Assembly (NCBI RefSeq): GCF_004217135.1
Contig: NZ_SHKK01000001.1
Location: forward strand, 3,224,001-3,288,000
Length of the DNA stretch: 64,000 bases
From: Micromonospora violae
Lineage (GTDB): Bacteria > Actinomycetota > Actinomycetes > Mycobacteriales > Micromonosporaceae
Reading direction: 5' to 3'
The position numbers and the translations under genes are program-made. Below the pieces are notes generated by a model. The model was not told where the DNA came from, ran no database searches, and saw nothing but the letters and a program-made list of their open reading frames with translations. Numbering within the stretch: the stretch's first letter is position 1; every line of letters starts with the position of its first letter. Below, piece after piece: positions 54,477-62,445 of this stretch.

Positions 54477-56116
54477 TTGCTGATCCAGAGGTCGTACGCG
54501 CTGGCGGGGACGCCGGCGGTGGGCTCGAAGCGAACCCCGCCGACGCTGGTGCTGGCCGCGATCTGGTCGGCCGGCGCGTAGAGCGGCAGGACCAGGGCCT
54601 GCTCGGCGATGACCTGCTGCTGCAGGTCGGCATAGACGCCGGCGCGCTTCGTCGGGTCGGCGGTGGCCTGACCGGATTCCAGGAGCTGGTCGATGCGCGG
54701 GTCGTTGACCCGGGTTCGGTTGATGCCGCCCTTCGAGTGCAGCAGCAGGTTCAGGGCGGCACCAGCGTCCGTGTCGGCGCGGGAGTTGTCGAAGACCTCG
54801 TATTCGTTGCGCTCGAAGGCCTCCAGGGCGGTGCCCTGGTCGACCAGGGAGACCTTCAGGTCGATGCCGGCGCTCTGCTTCACCGCGGCTTGTACGGCCT
54901 GGGCGAGGACGTCGCGACGGTCGCGGACGAAGGGAGCGGACTGCACGAGCCGTACGGTGAGCCGCTTGCCGTCCTTGACCCGGAAGCCGTCGGCATCGCG
55001 CGTGGCCCAGCCGGCCTGGTCGAGCAGGGTGTTGGCCTTGGCGGCATCGCCGCTGTATCCGCCTTCGACGCTCTTGTCGTAGAGCGGGCTGGACGGGCTG
55101 ATCACGCTCCAGGCGCGGGTGGCGGTGTCCCGGTAGACCGACTTCAGCACGGTGTCGACGTCGACGGCCTCCCGGAACGCCTGCCGGACCCGCAGGTCGT
55201 CGAAGGGAGCGTGGGAGGTGTTGAAGTAGTAGGAGTAGGCCGAGCCGGAGTTGAGCTCACGGGTCAGTCGCAGCGCCCGATTGCCGGTGACCAGCGGCTG
55301 ATCGGTGGCGGGCACCCCCTCGACGAGCTGCACCTGGCCCGACGTGAGGGCGCCGACGCGTACCGCCGACTCCTTGAGGAACCGGTAGGTGATCCCGTCG
55401 AGGTAGGCCAGCCCGGTGTGGGTCGCGGTGGGCGGGGCCCAGTCGTAGCCGGCGTTGCGCCGATAGTGCAGTTCCTGCCCGGGGACGTAGCGGTCCAGCA
55501 CGAACGGTCCAGTGCCGACCACGTCGACACCGCCGGCCTTGAGGTTCTTCGCCTCGCGCAGCGACTTCGGTGAGACCTGGGCACCCTGCGGGGAGGCGAG
55601 GAAGTCGAGGATCAGCACGTCCGGCGCGGTGAGGGTGAGCCGTACGGTGCGCGGGTCGACCGCCTCGACGGCCTTGAGGTTACGCAACTGCACGGCGGCG
55701 ACGCCCGGCGCGTACCCCGGCTCCCGGAGCTTGTCGATGTTGGCCTTGACGGCCGCCGAGTCGAAGGGCGTGCCGTCGGTGAAGGTGACCCCGTCGCGCA
55801 ACGTCAGGGTGTAGGACAGCCCGTCCGGGGCGGCTTGCCAGCCGGTGGCCAACCAGGGCACCAGCTTGCCCTGCTTGTCGTACGTGAGCAGGGACTCGAA
55901 GGTGTTCCAGACCAGCAGGCGCGCCTTGGCCTGGGCGTACTGGTGCGGGTTGAGCGTGATCGGCTCGGTCTCCACCGCCCAGGTGAGGGTGCCGCCCGAG
56001 CGGGGCTGGCCGGCCGCCTCGACGGCAGGGGTGGTGCCGGTGGAGCAGCCGGCAATGACGGCGAGCAGTGGGGCTAGTGCGGCGGCAGCCAGAGTTCGCG
56101 ATCGGTTCGAGGGCAT
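54473..56116 (-). CDS. Peptide-type ABC transporter substrate-binding lipoprotein
   Basis: A 547-residue SBP_bac_5-type protein. The signal LAAAALAPLLAVIAGCSTG has a lipobox with Cys. Domain blocks: GGTLTWAVETEPITLNPHQ, YTLTLRDGVTFTDGTPFDSA and VRQAFREAVDVDTVLKSVYR. ATG 56116 follows CAGGAGATTTCACC; a longer in-frame start has no ribosome site. It is the first structural gene after the leader peptide at 56277-56354, and captures the solute of the minus-strand importer. Confidence 0.88.
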   Translation of the reverse strand: MPSNRSRTLAAAALAPLLAVIAGCSTGTTPAVEAAGQPRSGGTLTWAVETEPITLNPHQYAQAKARLLVWNTFESLLTYDKQGKLVPWLATGWQAAPDGLSYTLTLRDGVTFTDGTPFDSAAVKANIDKLREPGYAPGVAAVQLRNLKAVEAVDPRTVRLTLTAPDVLILDFLASPQGAQVSPKSLREAKNLKAGGVDVVGTGPFVLDRYVPGQELHYRRNAGYDWAPPTATHTGLAYLDGITYRFLKESAVRVGALTSGQVQLVEGVPATDQPLVTGNRALRLTRELNSGSAYSYYFNTSHAPFDDLRVRQAFREAVDVDTVLKSVYRDTATRAWSVISPSSPLYDKSVEGGYSGDAAKANTLLDQAGWATRDADGFRVKDGKRLTVRLVQSAPFVRDRRDVLAQAVQAAVKQSAGIDLKVSLVDQGTALEAFERNEYEVFDNSRADTDAGAALNLLLHSKGGINRTRVNDPRIDQLLESGQATADPTKRAGVYADLQQQVIAEQALVLPLYAPADQIAASTSVGGVRFEPTAGVPASAYDLWISK

Positions 56117-56276
56117 GGTGAAATCTCCTGTCCAGGCAGGCGGAAGCGGGTATGCCGACACCCGGCCCCGCGGCTGGGCGTGGGCCGGTGACGGTGACGG
56201 TGCTGTGGTGGCGCGGCGATGCGCCTCACCTCGGCGGGCCATTGCGGCGGGCCGGGTTACGGGCGAGGGTGCCGGG

Positions 56277-56354
56277 TCAGGCCAGACAGGAACTCGACCA
56301 CACTCGACCGAAGTCGATGTGGCCGCGGATCGTCAACCGCAGCTCGCTGGACAT
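56277..56354 (-). CDS. Putative leader peptide upstream of the minus-strand sulfur operon
   Basis: A 25-residue ORF with a GGAGG site, reading LTIRGHIDFGRVWSSSCLA. This matches the short actinobacterial leader peptides of pattern RRHxDxxRVxSxxC found before sulfur-metabolism genes. It lies 160 bases before the binding-protein gene. The single Cys near the end suggests sensing of cysteinyl-tRNA during translation of the leader. It is too short to be an enzyme. Confidence 0.55.
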   Translation of the reverse strand: MSSELRLTIRGHIDFGRVWSSSCLA

Positions 56355-56386
56355 GAGACGAGTCCACCTCCACGGCGGTGATGGTG

Positions 56387-56442
56387 TCAACGAATCCTTC
56401 GGCGGATGTCAGCTATCGCACGTGGGGACGTCGATTCGTTGA
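56387..56442. repeat. Perfect 10-bp inverted repeat in the 5' region of the minus-strand sulfur operon
   Basis: TCAACGAATC (56387-56396) is exactly complementary to GATTCGTTGA (56433-56442) with a 36-base loop. It lies between the palindromic operator (56450-56466) and the leader peptide, so it could be a second protein site or a hairpin in the untranslated leader. Confidence 0.45.
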
Positions 56443-56449
56443 CGCATAC

Positions 56450-56466
56450 CCTACTTGGCCGATAGG
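56450..56466. promoter_or_regulatory. Shared palindrome CCTAC-N7-ATAGG
   Basis: CCTAC (56450-56454), seven bases, ATAGG (56462-56466), followed by ATTTAC as at the other copies. It lies about 96 bases upstream of the minus-strand leader peptide. Same architecture as the sites at 36162 and 59118. Confidence 0.55.
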
Positions 56467-56518
56467 ATTTACCGGGATTCCGCCCCCTGGCCGGTGCACC
56501 AGTCAACGCCCGTCCGGC

Positions 56519-57427
56519 TCAATCGAGATCGAGCAGGACCTTTCCTGCCACCCGACGCTCCCGCAGCGCGTCAGCCGCCGCCCCCAGACGCTGCCACGAG
56601 CCGCGCCAACCGATCGGTGCCCGCAGCGCTCCACGCGCCACGAGATCCGCCAGGATCGCGAGATCCGGACCCGCGGCGGTGGCGTCGCCGAAGGACCGCA
56701 GCGCCCTTGCCGCACCCGGAGCGAAGGTGGAGTTCACCGGAAAGACGGCCGGCTCACCGGACGCCCAGCCGATGCTGTGCAGCACCCCGCCCGGGGCCAG
56801 TAAGCCCCAGGCGGCCACGAGATGAGCGCCACCAACTGTCTCCAGCACCACGTCGACCGGTTCGACGATCGCGTCCAGACCAACCGCCACCTCATCGGCA
56901 CCGAGGTCCGTCAATCCCGCACCACGAGTCACGGAGCCGACCACCGCGACCACGTACGCGCCACCGTGGCGGGCGAGCTGAACGGCGACCCGGCCCACTC
57001 CCCCGGACGCCCCCGTGATCAGCACTCGGCGGCCGAGAAGCGGCCCCGACGTCCGCAAGGTGCGCAGGGCCGTGAGGCCAACCATCGGCAGCGCGGCCAT
57101 CTCGGCCAGGTCGACGGCGGCGGGCACCACGGCCACACTGTCCACGTCGAACGCCGCCAGGCGAGCCCAGGCACCCGCCCCGAAGGCGACCACCCGGTCA
57201 CCCTCACGGGGGCCGGAACCGTCGGCGGCACCGCGCACCACGTGACCCGCAGCGTCAAATCCGAGCACCCGCCCGGCCGGCCAGACGTCGAGGTGACGGA
57301 TCTCGCCGGCATTGACGGCGGCATGCCGCACCTCGACGAGCACCTGCCGGGGGCCTGGAACGGGGTCCGGCAGTTCCGTCAGCCGGAACCCCTCGCCGCT
57401 GTCCGGAGCGGCGACGATCGCACGCAT
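56519..57427 (-). CDS. Zinc-binding-type (MDR) alcohol dehydrogenase/quinone reductase-like protein
   Basis: A 302-residue medium-chain dehydrogenase/reductase. MRAIVAAPDSGEGFRLTELP, the GroES-like AAVNAGEIRHLD, and the cofactor motif RVLITGASGGVGRVAVQLAR are clear. The structural-zinc Cys cluster is absent, so it is of the quinone-oxidoreductase type. It is the last gene of the three-gene minus-strand unit that follows the leader at 59013. It may reduce a product of sulfur-compound cleavage (inference). Confidence 0.85.
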   Translation of the reverse strand: MRAIVAAPDSGEGFRLTELPDPVPGPRQVLVEVRHAAVNAGEIRHLDVWPAGRVLGFDAAGHVVRGAADGSGPREGDRVVAFGAGAWARLAAFDVDSVAVVPAAVDLAEMAALPMVGLTALRTLRTSGPLLGRRVLITGASGGVGRVAVQLARHGGAYVVAVVGSVTRGAGLTDLGADEVAVGLDAIVEPVDVVLETVGGAHLVAAWGLLAPGGVLHSIGWASGEPAVFPVNSTFAPGAARALRSFGDATAAGPDLAILADLVARGALRAPIGWRGSWQRLGAAADALRERRVAGKVLLDLD

Positions 57428-57466
57428 GACAACCTCCTCATCGCGGATTGGGCGTGCAACCGCCGG

Positions 57467-58000
57467 TCAGGCGGCGGGGCGACGGGCTGAGGCTTCCTGG
57501 TCGCTGGCCAGCCCGGTGTAGCGCCCCCGGTGGTAGAGCAGCGGCGAGCCGACGTCGGTGTGCCGGAGCACCTCCGGCTCGGCCAGCACCACGGCGTGGT
57601 CGCCGACAGTCACCCGGTCGACGACTCGACAGAGCAGCCAAGCAAGCGTGTCGTCGAGGATCGGCACGCCTTCGGGGCCGGTCCGCCACCGGGTGGGGCC
57701 AGCGAACCGGTCGATGCCACTGGTCGCGAAGGTCCGGGCCAGCTCCTGCTGGTGGTGGGCGAGCAGATGCACCGCCACATGCCGGGCACGGGACACCGCA
57801 GGCCAACTGGACGAGCCGAGGTTCAGGCAGAACGAGACGATCGGTGGCGCCAACGACACCGAGGTGAACGACGTGGCGGTGAAACCGACCGCCGGCGAAC
57901 CGGGAGCGGTAACAACCGTGACGGTGCTGGCCTGGTGGCGCAGCAACGTCCGCAGCGCGTTCATGTCGGCGTCGATCGGCGCGTCCGTGGACTGGGTCAT
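57467..58000 (-). CDS. Flavin reductase family protein
   Basis: A 177-residue FMN-binding split-barrel reductase. LRTLLRHQASTVTVVTAPGS, FTATSFTSVSLAPPIVSFCL and ARTFATSGIDRFAG are nearly the same as in the reductase at 36451-36963, so the two are recent paralogs. ATG 58000 follows GGGAGGATCGCC. It likely serves FMNH2 to the divergent LLM gene at 59174 or to the monooxygenases of the neighbouring operon. Confidence 0.87.
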   Translation of the reverse strand: MTQSTDAPIDADMNALRTLLRHQASTVTVVTAPGSPAVGFTATSFTSVSLAPPIVSFCLNLGSSSWPAVSRARHVAVHLLAHHQQELARTFATSGIDRFAGPTRWRTGPEGVPILDDTLAWLLCRVVDRVTVGDHAVVLAEPEVLRHTDVGSPLLYHRGRYTGLASDQEASARRPAA

Positions 58001-58031
58001 GGCGATCCTCCCGAGGGGTTGGTCCGGAGGG

Positions 58032-58886
58032 TTACGAACGGTCGACGGGGTGGTCCGCGAGCCGCTCGTACGGGGTCTTCTCACCGGCCTCGACCGCGAC
58101 CGGCAGACGGTTCTCCGCCGGGGGCAACGGGCACGTCGCGAAGTCGGTGTACGCGCAGGGCAGGTTGGTGGCTCGGTTGAAGTCCAGCGTTACCCGGCCC
58201 TGCTCGTCCGGCGCGCCGACCGTCAGGGACCGGTTGGCCGGATAGGTAGTGACCCCGGACGTGCTGTCGGTGAACAACACCGACAGGCTCCCGGGCGTCG
58301 CACCGTTGAACGCGGTCAGACTCAGCGGCACCCCGTCGACGGCGAACTCGATCCGGCCGGGCGCGTCGTAGACGTGCGTGAGCCCTTCCACGGCCGCGCC
58401 GACGGTGGTCGGCCTAGGGCTGTCGAACCGCACGAATCGTCCGCTCAGGACCCACCGCGGCTGGGGTGGGTACGTGGGCGTGCCCCGGTAGTGGACGCGC
58501 AGCGGGTGTTCCGGGCGCCGGGGGCGAAGGATGTCGTGGCCACCCCGGCGAGCCACCTCCAGCACGGCACCCTCGATGCCCACGGTGACGCCGGCACGCT
58601 CGGCGATCGACCCGAACTCGTGCCGGCCCCGAACCTGCTGGCCGTCGATGATGAGCTCCTCGCCATCGCCGAGCGCCACCACCGGCCCGTCCTCGCCGGT
58701 GTGCCACTCCCCCGGCACGTCGGGGAACCGCTGGGGCCTCGGGGTGAGCCAGTGCAGACCACTGACGGCGAGGAAGCCGTGCCGGTCGGCCCGAGCCTCC
58801 TCGTGGAGTCGGTGCCACTCCTGCCACTCCTCGGTGAACGCGACAGGGGAATCCGTGGCGGTGGACGATACGGCGACGTTGCTCAT
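58032..58886 (-). CDS. DUF1684 family protein
   Basis: A 284-residue protein of the DUF1684 family, of unknown biochemical function. Typical blocks: EWQEWHRLHEEARADRHGFL, VSGLHWLT, TYPANRSLTVG and TLDFNRATNLPCAYTDFATC with CPLPPAENRLPVAVEAGEK at the C-terminus. No signal peptide. ATG 58886 is chosen from the homology start. It is the first structural gene after the leader peptide at 59013-59105. Its place in a sulfur unit is the only functional hint. Confidence 0.85.
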   Translation of the reverse strand: MSNVAVSSTATDSPVAFTEEWQEWHRLHEEARADRHGFLAVSGLHWLTPRPQRFPDVPGEWHTGEDGPVVALGDGEELIIDGQQVRGRHEFGSIAERAGVTVGIEGAVLEVARRGGHDILRPRRPEHPLRVHYRGTPTYPPQPRWVLSGRFVRFDSPRPTTVGAAVEGLTHVYDAPGRIEFAVDGVPLSLTAFNGATPGSLSVLFTDSTSGVTTYPANRSLTVGAPDEQGRVTLDFNRATNLPCAYTDFATCPLPPAENRLPVAVEAGEKTPYERLADHPVDRS

Positions 58887-59012
58887 GACGGGCCCTCTCG
58901 ATGAAGGGGCACATCCGCACGGGCGGGATGCAGGGAAAACCGGGCGTGACCGAGTGCCAGCCGCGAGGCTGGTGACGGGGGCACTGGGCGGGCGAGGACG
59001 ACGGCGGCCCAT

Positions 59013-59105
59013 TCAGGCCTGGGTGGGCCCGCCGGGACAGAGCTGCGCGGCGACCCGCATCAGGTCGACGACCCGACGGGAGGTGAACAGCCGAACGGGC
59101 AGCAT
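59013..59105 (-). CDS. Putative leader peptide upstream of the DUF1684 unit
   Basis: A 30-residue ORF reading RLFTSRRVVDLMRVAAQLC near its end, matching the SRRHVDLxRVxxxLC pattern of actinobacterial sulfur leader peptides. Its ATG (59105) is only 13 bases from the palindrome at 59118-59134 and has no clear ribosome site, so it may be leaderless. It ends 126 bases before the DUF1684 start. Probable attenuator. Confidence 0.55.
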   Translation of the reverse strand: MLPVRLFTSRRVVDLMRVAAQLCPGGPTQA

Positions 59106-59117
59106 GGGATCGATTTT

Positions 59118-59134
59118 CCTACCAACAAGGTAGG
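59118..59134. promoter_or_regulatory. Shared palindrome CCTAC-N7-GTAGG in a divergent promoter
   Basis: CCTAC (59118-59122), seven bases, GTAGG (59130-59134): both half-sites perfect. It sits between the minus-strand leader peptide and the plus-strand LLM gene at 59174, so one bound regulator could control both. TAGGAT at 59131-59136 could be the plus-strand -10. Confidence 0.62.
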
Positions 59135-59173
59135 ATTTCAAGCCCTTGAGTCGAGCATCCTCGGAGGCGGACG

Positions 59174-60208
59174 GTGACCGAAACACCCACACCACGACAA
59201 CCGGCGCCTCTGCGGAAGCTCGGCTTCCTGACCATCGGCCTGTTCGACGAGGCCGACCCTCGCACCGGCCACGAGGCGACACTCCAGCTCATCGAGCTGG
59301 GCGAGCAACTCGGCTTCGACAGCACCTGGGTACGTCACCGCCACCTCCAGTACGGCATCTCCTCGCCGGTCGCCGTCCTGGCGGCGGCCTCACAGCGGAC
59401 GCGACACATCGAGCTCGGCACGGCGGTCATTCCGCTCGGCTGGGAGAACCCGCTGCGGCTGGCCGAGGACCTGGCCACGGTCGACATCCTCTCCGGCGTG
59501 CGACTCAACCCCGGGGTGAGCGTCGGCCCGCCGATGCACTACGACCGGGTGCGGCGCTCGCTCTACCCGGACACCGCAGACGCGGAGGACTTCAGCTACA
59601 CGCGGGTACGACGACTACTTGACCTCGTTCGTGGCGAGCCGGCCGGCGAGGTCGAGGGCTTCGAGGGCTTCGAGCAGTTCTCCGGTCGGGTACAGCCACA
59701 CTCTCCCGGCCTGGCGGCCCGGATGTGGTACGGCGCCGGCAGCCTCAGCTCCGCTCGGTGGGCCGGCGAGCAGGGCATGAACCTGCTCACCAGCAGCGTG
59801 GTGAAGGCCGAGGAGTCCACCGACTTCGCCGAGATCCAGCTCTCGCACATCCGTGCGTTCCGCGCCCACCACCCGGACGGCGCACGAGCTCGCGTCTCGC
59901 AGGGCCTCGTCGTCATCCCCACCGACACGGCCAGCCCGACCCAGCGTGCCCGCTACGAGGAGTACGCCGAACAACGAACGCCTCGGACGGCCTCACCCCA
60001 GGGACCGGCTCGGATGATGTTCGCTCCCGACCTCGTCGGCCCGTCGGAGCTGCTCGCCGAACGCCTGCACGAACATGCCGCGTTCCGCGAGGTCGACGAG
60101 GTCGCGTTCGCCCTGCCCTTCACCTTCGCGCCGGCTGACTACGCCCAGATCCTCACCGACATGGCGACCCGGCTCGGCCCTGCGCTCGGGTGGCACCCCA
60201 GCCATTGA
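59174..60208 (+). CDS. LLM-class flavin monooxygenase
   Basis: A 344-residue luciferase-like protein: LGFLTIGLFDEADPRTGHEA, EQLGFDSTWVRHRHLQYGIS, LGTAVIPLGWENPLRLAEDL, ATVDILSGVRLNPGVSVGPP and MWYGAGSLSSARWAGEQGMN. GTG 59174 has GGAGG upstream. It is divergent from the DUF1684/flavin-reductase unit across the palindrome at 59118. It probably uses FMNH2 from the reductase of that unit; the substrate is unknown. Confidence 0.87.
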   Translation: MTETPTPRQPAPLRKLGFLTIGLFDEADPRTGHEATLQLIELGEQLGFDSTWVRHRHLQYGISSPVAVLAAASQRTRHIELGTAVIPLGWENPLRLAEDLATVDILSGVRLNPGVSVGPPMHYDRVRRSLYPDTADAEDFSYTRVRRLLDLVRGEPAGEVEGFEGFEQFSGRVQPHSPGLAARMWYGAGSLSSARWAGEQGMNLLTSSVVKAEESTDFAEIQLSHIRAFRAHHPDGARARVSQGLVVIPTDTASPTQRARYEEYAEQRTPRTASPQGPARMMFAPDLVGPSELLAERLHEHAAFREVDEVAFALPFTFAPADYAQILTDMATRLGPALGWHPSH

Positions 60209-60245
60209 CCTGTGCCGTCCCGGTGAGCGGGGTCGGCAATAATTC

Positions 60246-60262
60246 CCTACTATTCCGGTCTG
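60246..60262. promoter_or_regulatory. Degenerate copy of the shared palindrome before the second peptide-type importer
   Basis: CCTAC (60246-60250) is followed after seven bases by GTCTG (3 of 5 match). It lies about 210 bases before the first permease gene and just upstream of a small Cys-Cys ORF. It resembles the weak copy before the Rrf2 gene. Confidence 0.3.
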
Positions 60263-60277
60263 TGTTGTAGGTCTCTA

Positions 60278-60427
60278 GTGCTGGATTTTCTCGGCGCGGC
60301 TCACCGAACATGGTCCCTGCGGCTGCCAGGCCGCGCGGTGTGGCATCGACCGGCGAACGGTCTCCAGCCACCGGAACGAGCGCCGAGAGGGGTCAGCGTG
60401 GGCGGGAAGTGTTGCCGGGAGCGCTGA
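60278..60427 (+). CDS. Candidate small leader ORF ending in a Cys-Cys motif
   Basis: A GTG-started 49-codon ORF ends GGKCCRER 43 bases before the permease start. The tandem Cys near the end parallels the leader at 36202. There is no clear ribosome site and an internal GTG could be the start, so this is only a candidate. Confidence 0.25.
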   Translation: MLDFLGAAHRTWSLRLPGRAVWHRPANGLQPPERAPRGVSVGGKCCRER

Positions 60428-60470
60428 GCTCCCCGGTCCACCCACCCCCTGCGCCCCGTAAGGAACCAAC

Positions 60471-61427
60471 GTGTCCGCCGACACTCATCTCGCGCCGCCG
60501 GCTCCGAGCCGACCACCGAGCCAGGCCCGCAGCACAGGTGCCCGCCACCTCTGGCGCCGTCTGGCCGCCGATCGCTGGGCGCTGGCCGGAGCAGGGGGCG
60601 TGGCCTTCTTCCTCGTCGTCGCGGTCGCCGCCCCACTGCTCAGCGCGATCGCCGGTCAGGACCCCTACACGTACGACCTGGACGCCCTCTCCGACTCCGG
60701 CACCCCGAAGGGCTTCGGCGGCGGTATCAGTGCCGAGCACTGGTTCGGAGTGGAGCCGATGACCGGACGAGACCTGTTCGCGATCGTGGTCCACGGCGCT
60801 CGCACCTCCATCCTCGTCGGCGCCGGGGCGACCGCCGTCTCGGTGCTGCTCGGAGTCGTCGTCGGCCTCACTGCCGGCTTCTACGGCGGCTGGTACGACC
60901 GCGTCGTCACGCGGATCATCGACGTCCTGCTCGGCTTCCCGTACCTGATCTTCGTGATCGCGCTCGGCGCGATCGTCCCGACCAGCCTCCCGAAGTCGCT
61001 GCTCCTCGTCGGCGTCCTCGCGGTCTTCGGCTGGCCCTCGATCGCGCGGGTGATCCGGGGTCAGACGCTGGAGCTGAAGCGGCGCACCTTCGTGCTCGCC
61101 TCGACCGCGCTGGGTGCGGGTGGATGGCACGTGCTCGTGCGGCAACTGCTCCCCAACCTCACCGCCACGATCATCGTCTACTCCACGATCATGATCCCTT
61201 CGATGATCGGGGCTGAGGCCGCGCTCTCCTTCCTCGGTGTCGGGGTGCCGCCGCCGACCCCCGCGTGGGGCCGCTCGATCGGCGACGCGATCGGCTGGGT
61301 CCAGACCGACCCAATGTTCCTCGTCTTTCCCGGCGGGGCGCTCTTCCTCGCGACGCTCGCCTTCAACCTGCTCGGCGACGGCCTGCGCGACGCATTCGAC
61401 CCGAAGACGCGAGGGCTGCGGCGATGA
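60471..61427 (+). CDS. Peptide-type ABC transporter permease, DppC-like
   Basis: A 318-residue permease with an N-terminal cytoplasmic stretch, a first helix, the signature WFGVEPMTGRDLFAIVVHGA and the docking region RTFVLASTALGAGGWHVLVR. GTG 60471 follows AAGGAACCAAC. The next gene overlaps by four bases. It is the first gene of the second peptide-type importer; the permease-permease-binding protein order differs from the one at 51009-56116. Confidence 0.88.
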   Translation: MSADTHLAPPAPSRPPSQARSTGARHLWRRLAADRWALAGAGGVAFFLVVAVAAPLLSAIAGQDPYTYDLDALSDSGTPKGFGGGISAEHWFGVEPMTGRDLFAIVVHGARTSILVGAGATAVSVLLGVVVGLTAGFYGGWYDRVVTRIIDVLLGFPYLIFVIALGAIVPTSLPKSLLLVGVLAVFGWPSIARVIRGQTLELKRRTFVLASTALGAGGWHVLVRQLLPNLTATIIVYSTIMIPSMIGAEAALSFLGVGVPPPTPAWGRSIGDAIGWVQTDPMFLVFPGGALFLATLAFNLLGDGLRDAFDPKTRGLRR

Positions 61428-62416
61428 AACTTCTCCGTCTGGTTTCCGGACGCCTCCTCAGCATGATCGTCACGCTGCTCGTGATCAGCCTGATCACGTA
61501 CGTGGTGTTCGTCCTGTTGCCCAGTGACCCGGCGCAGCTCTCCTGCGGACGACCCTGCACACCCGAACGGCTCGCCGACGCCCGCGCCTTCATGGGCTAC
61601 GACCAACCCTGGGTGCAGCAGTATCTGGCCTTCCTCGGCGGGATCTTCACCGGCCGCACCTTCGGCTCCGGGGCTGCCGCCGTGCACTGCGCGGCGCCCT
61701 GCTTCGGCTACTCCTTCCAGCTCAACGAATCGGTCACCCACCTCATCCTGGAACGCATCCCGGTCACCTTCTCCATCGCCATCGGCGCCGCCATGCTCTG
61801 GCTGATCATCGGCGTCGGCACCGGAGTCATCTCGGCCGTCCGCAGGGGCACCGCTATCGACCGGGCAGCGATGACGTTCTCCACGATCGGTGTCTCCGCG
61901 CCCAGCTACCTGGTCGGCCTGCTCGGCATCCTGCTGTTCGGCTTCACCCTCGACATGGTGCCGGTCAACGGGTACGTGCCACTGACCGAGGATCCGGTGG
62001 GTTGGTTGTGGCACCTGGTGTTGCCCTGGTGTGTGCTCGCCCTGATCTCCGCGGCGGTCTACGCCCGACTGACCCGAGGCCAGATGCTCGACGTGCTGGG
62101 TGAGGACTACATCCGCACGGCCCGCGCCAAGGGGCTGCGGGAACGGCGGGTCGTCGGCCGGCACGCCCTGCGCAACGTGCTCATCCCGGTGGTCACCGTC
62201 TTCGGCATCGACCTCGGGTCGCTGCTCGGCGGCGCGGTCATCACCGAGCGGGTCTTCAGCATGCCGGGGCTGGGCGCCCTGCTGCTGGACGCGGTCGGCA
62301 ACGTCGACCTGCCGCTGATCATCGGGGTCACTCTCTTCTCCGCGTTTCTCATCATTCTCGCGAACTTCCTCGTGGACCTGGTCTACAGCGTCCTGGATCC
62401 GAGGGTGGCGCGCTGA
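61424..62416 (+). CDS. Peptide-type ABC transporter permease, DppB-like
   Basis: A 330-residue permease with LLPSDPAQLSCGRPCTPERL near the N-terminus, a periplasmic loop holding several Cys, and the docking loop DYIRTARAKGLRERRVVGRH. Its ATG overlaps the preceding stop (ATGA). It pairs with the DppC-like permease. Confidence 0.88.
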   Translation: MKLLRLVSGRLLSMIVTLLVISLITYVVFVLLPSDPAQLSCGRPCTPERLADARAFMGYDQPWVQQYLAFLGGIFTGRTFGSGAAAVHCAAPCFGYSFQLNESVTHLILERIPVTFSIAIGAAMLWLIIGVGTGVISAVRRGTAIDRAAMTFSTIGVSAPSYLVGLLGILLFGFTLDMVPVNGYVPLTEDPVGWLWHLVLPWCVLALISAAVYARLTRGQMLDVLGEDYIRTARAKGLRERRVVGRHALRNVLIPVVTVFGIDLGSLLGGAVITERVFSMPGLGALLLDAVGNVDLPLIIGVTLFSAFLIILANFLVDLVYSVLDPRVAR

Positions 62417-62445
62417 TGCGCCGATCAACGAAAGGTAAGGCACTG

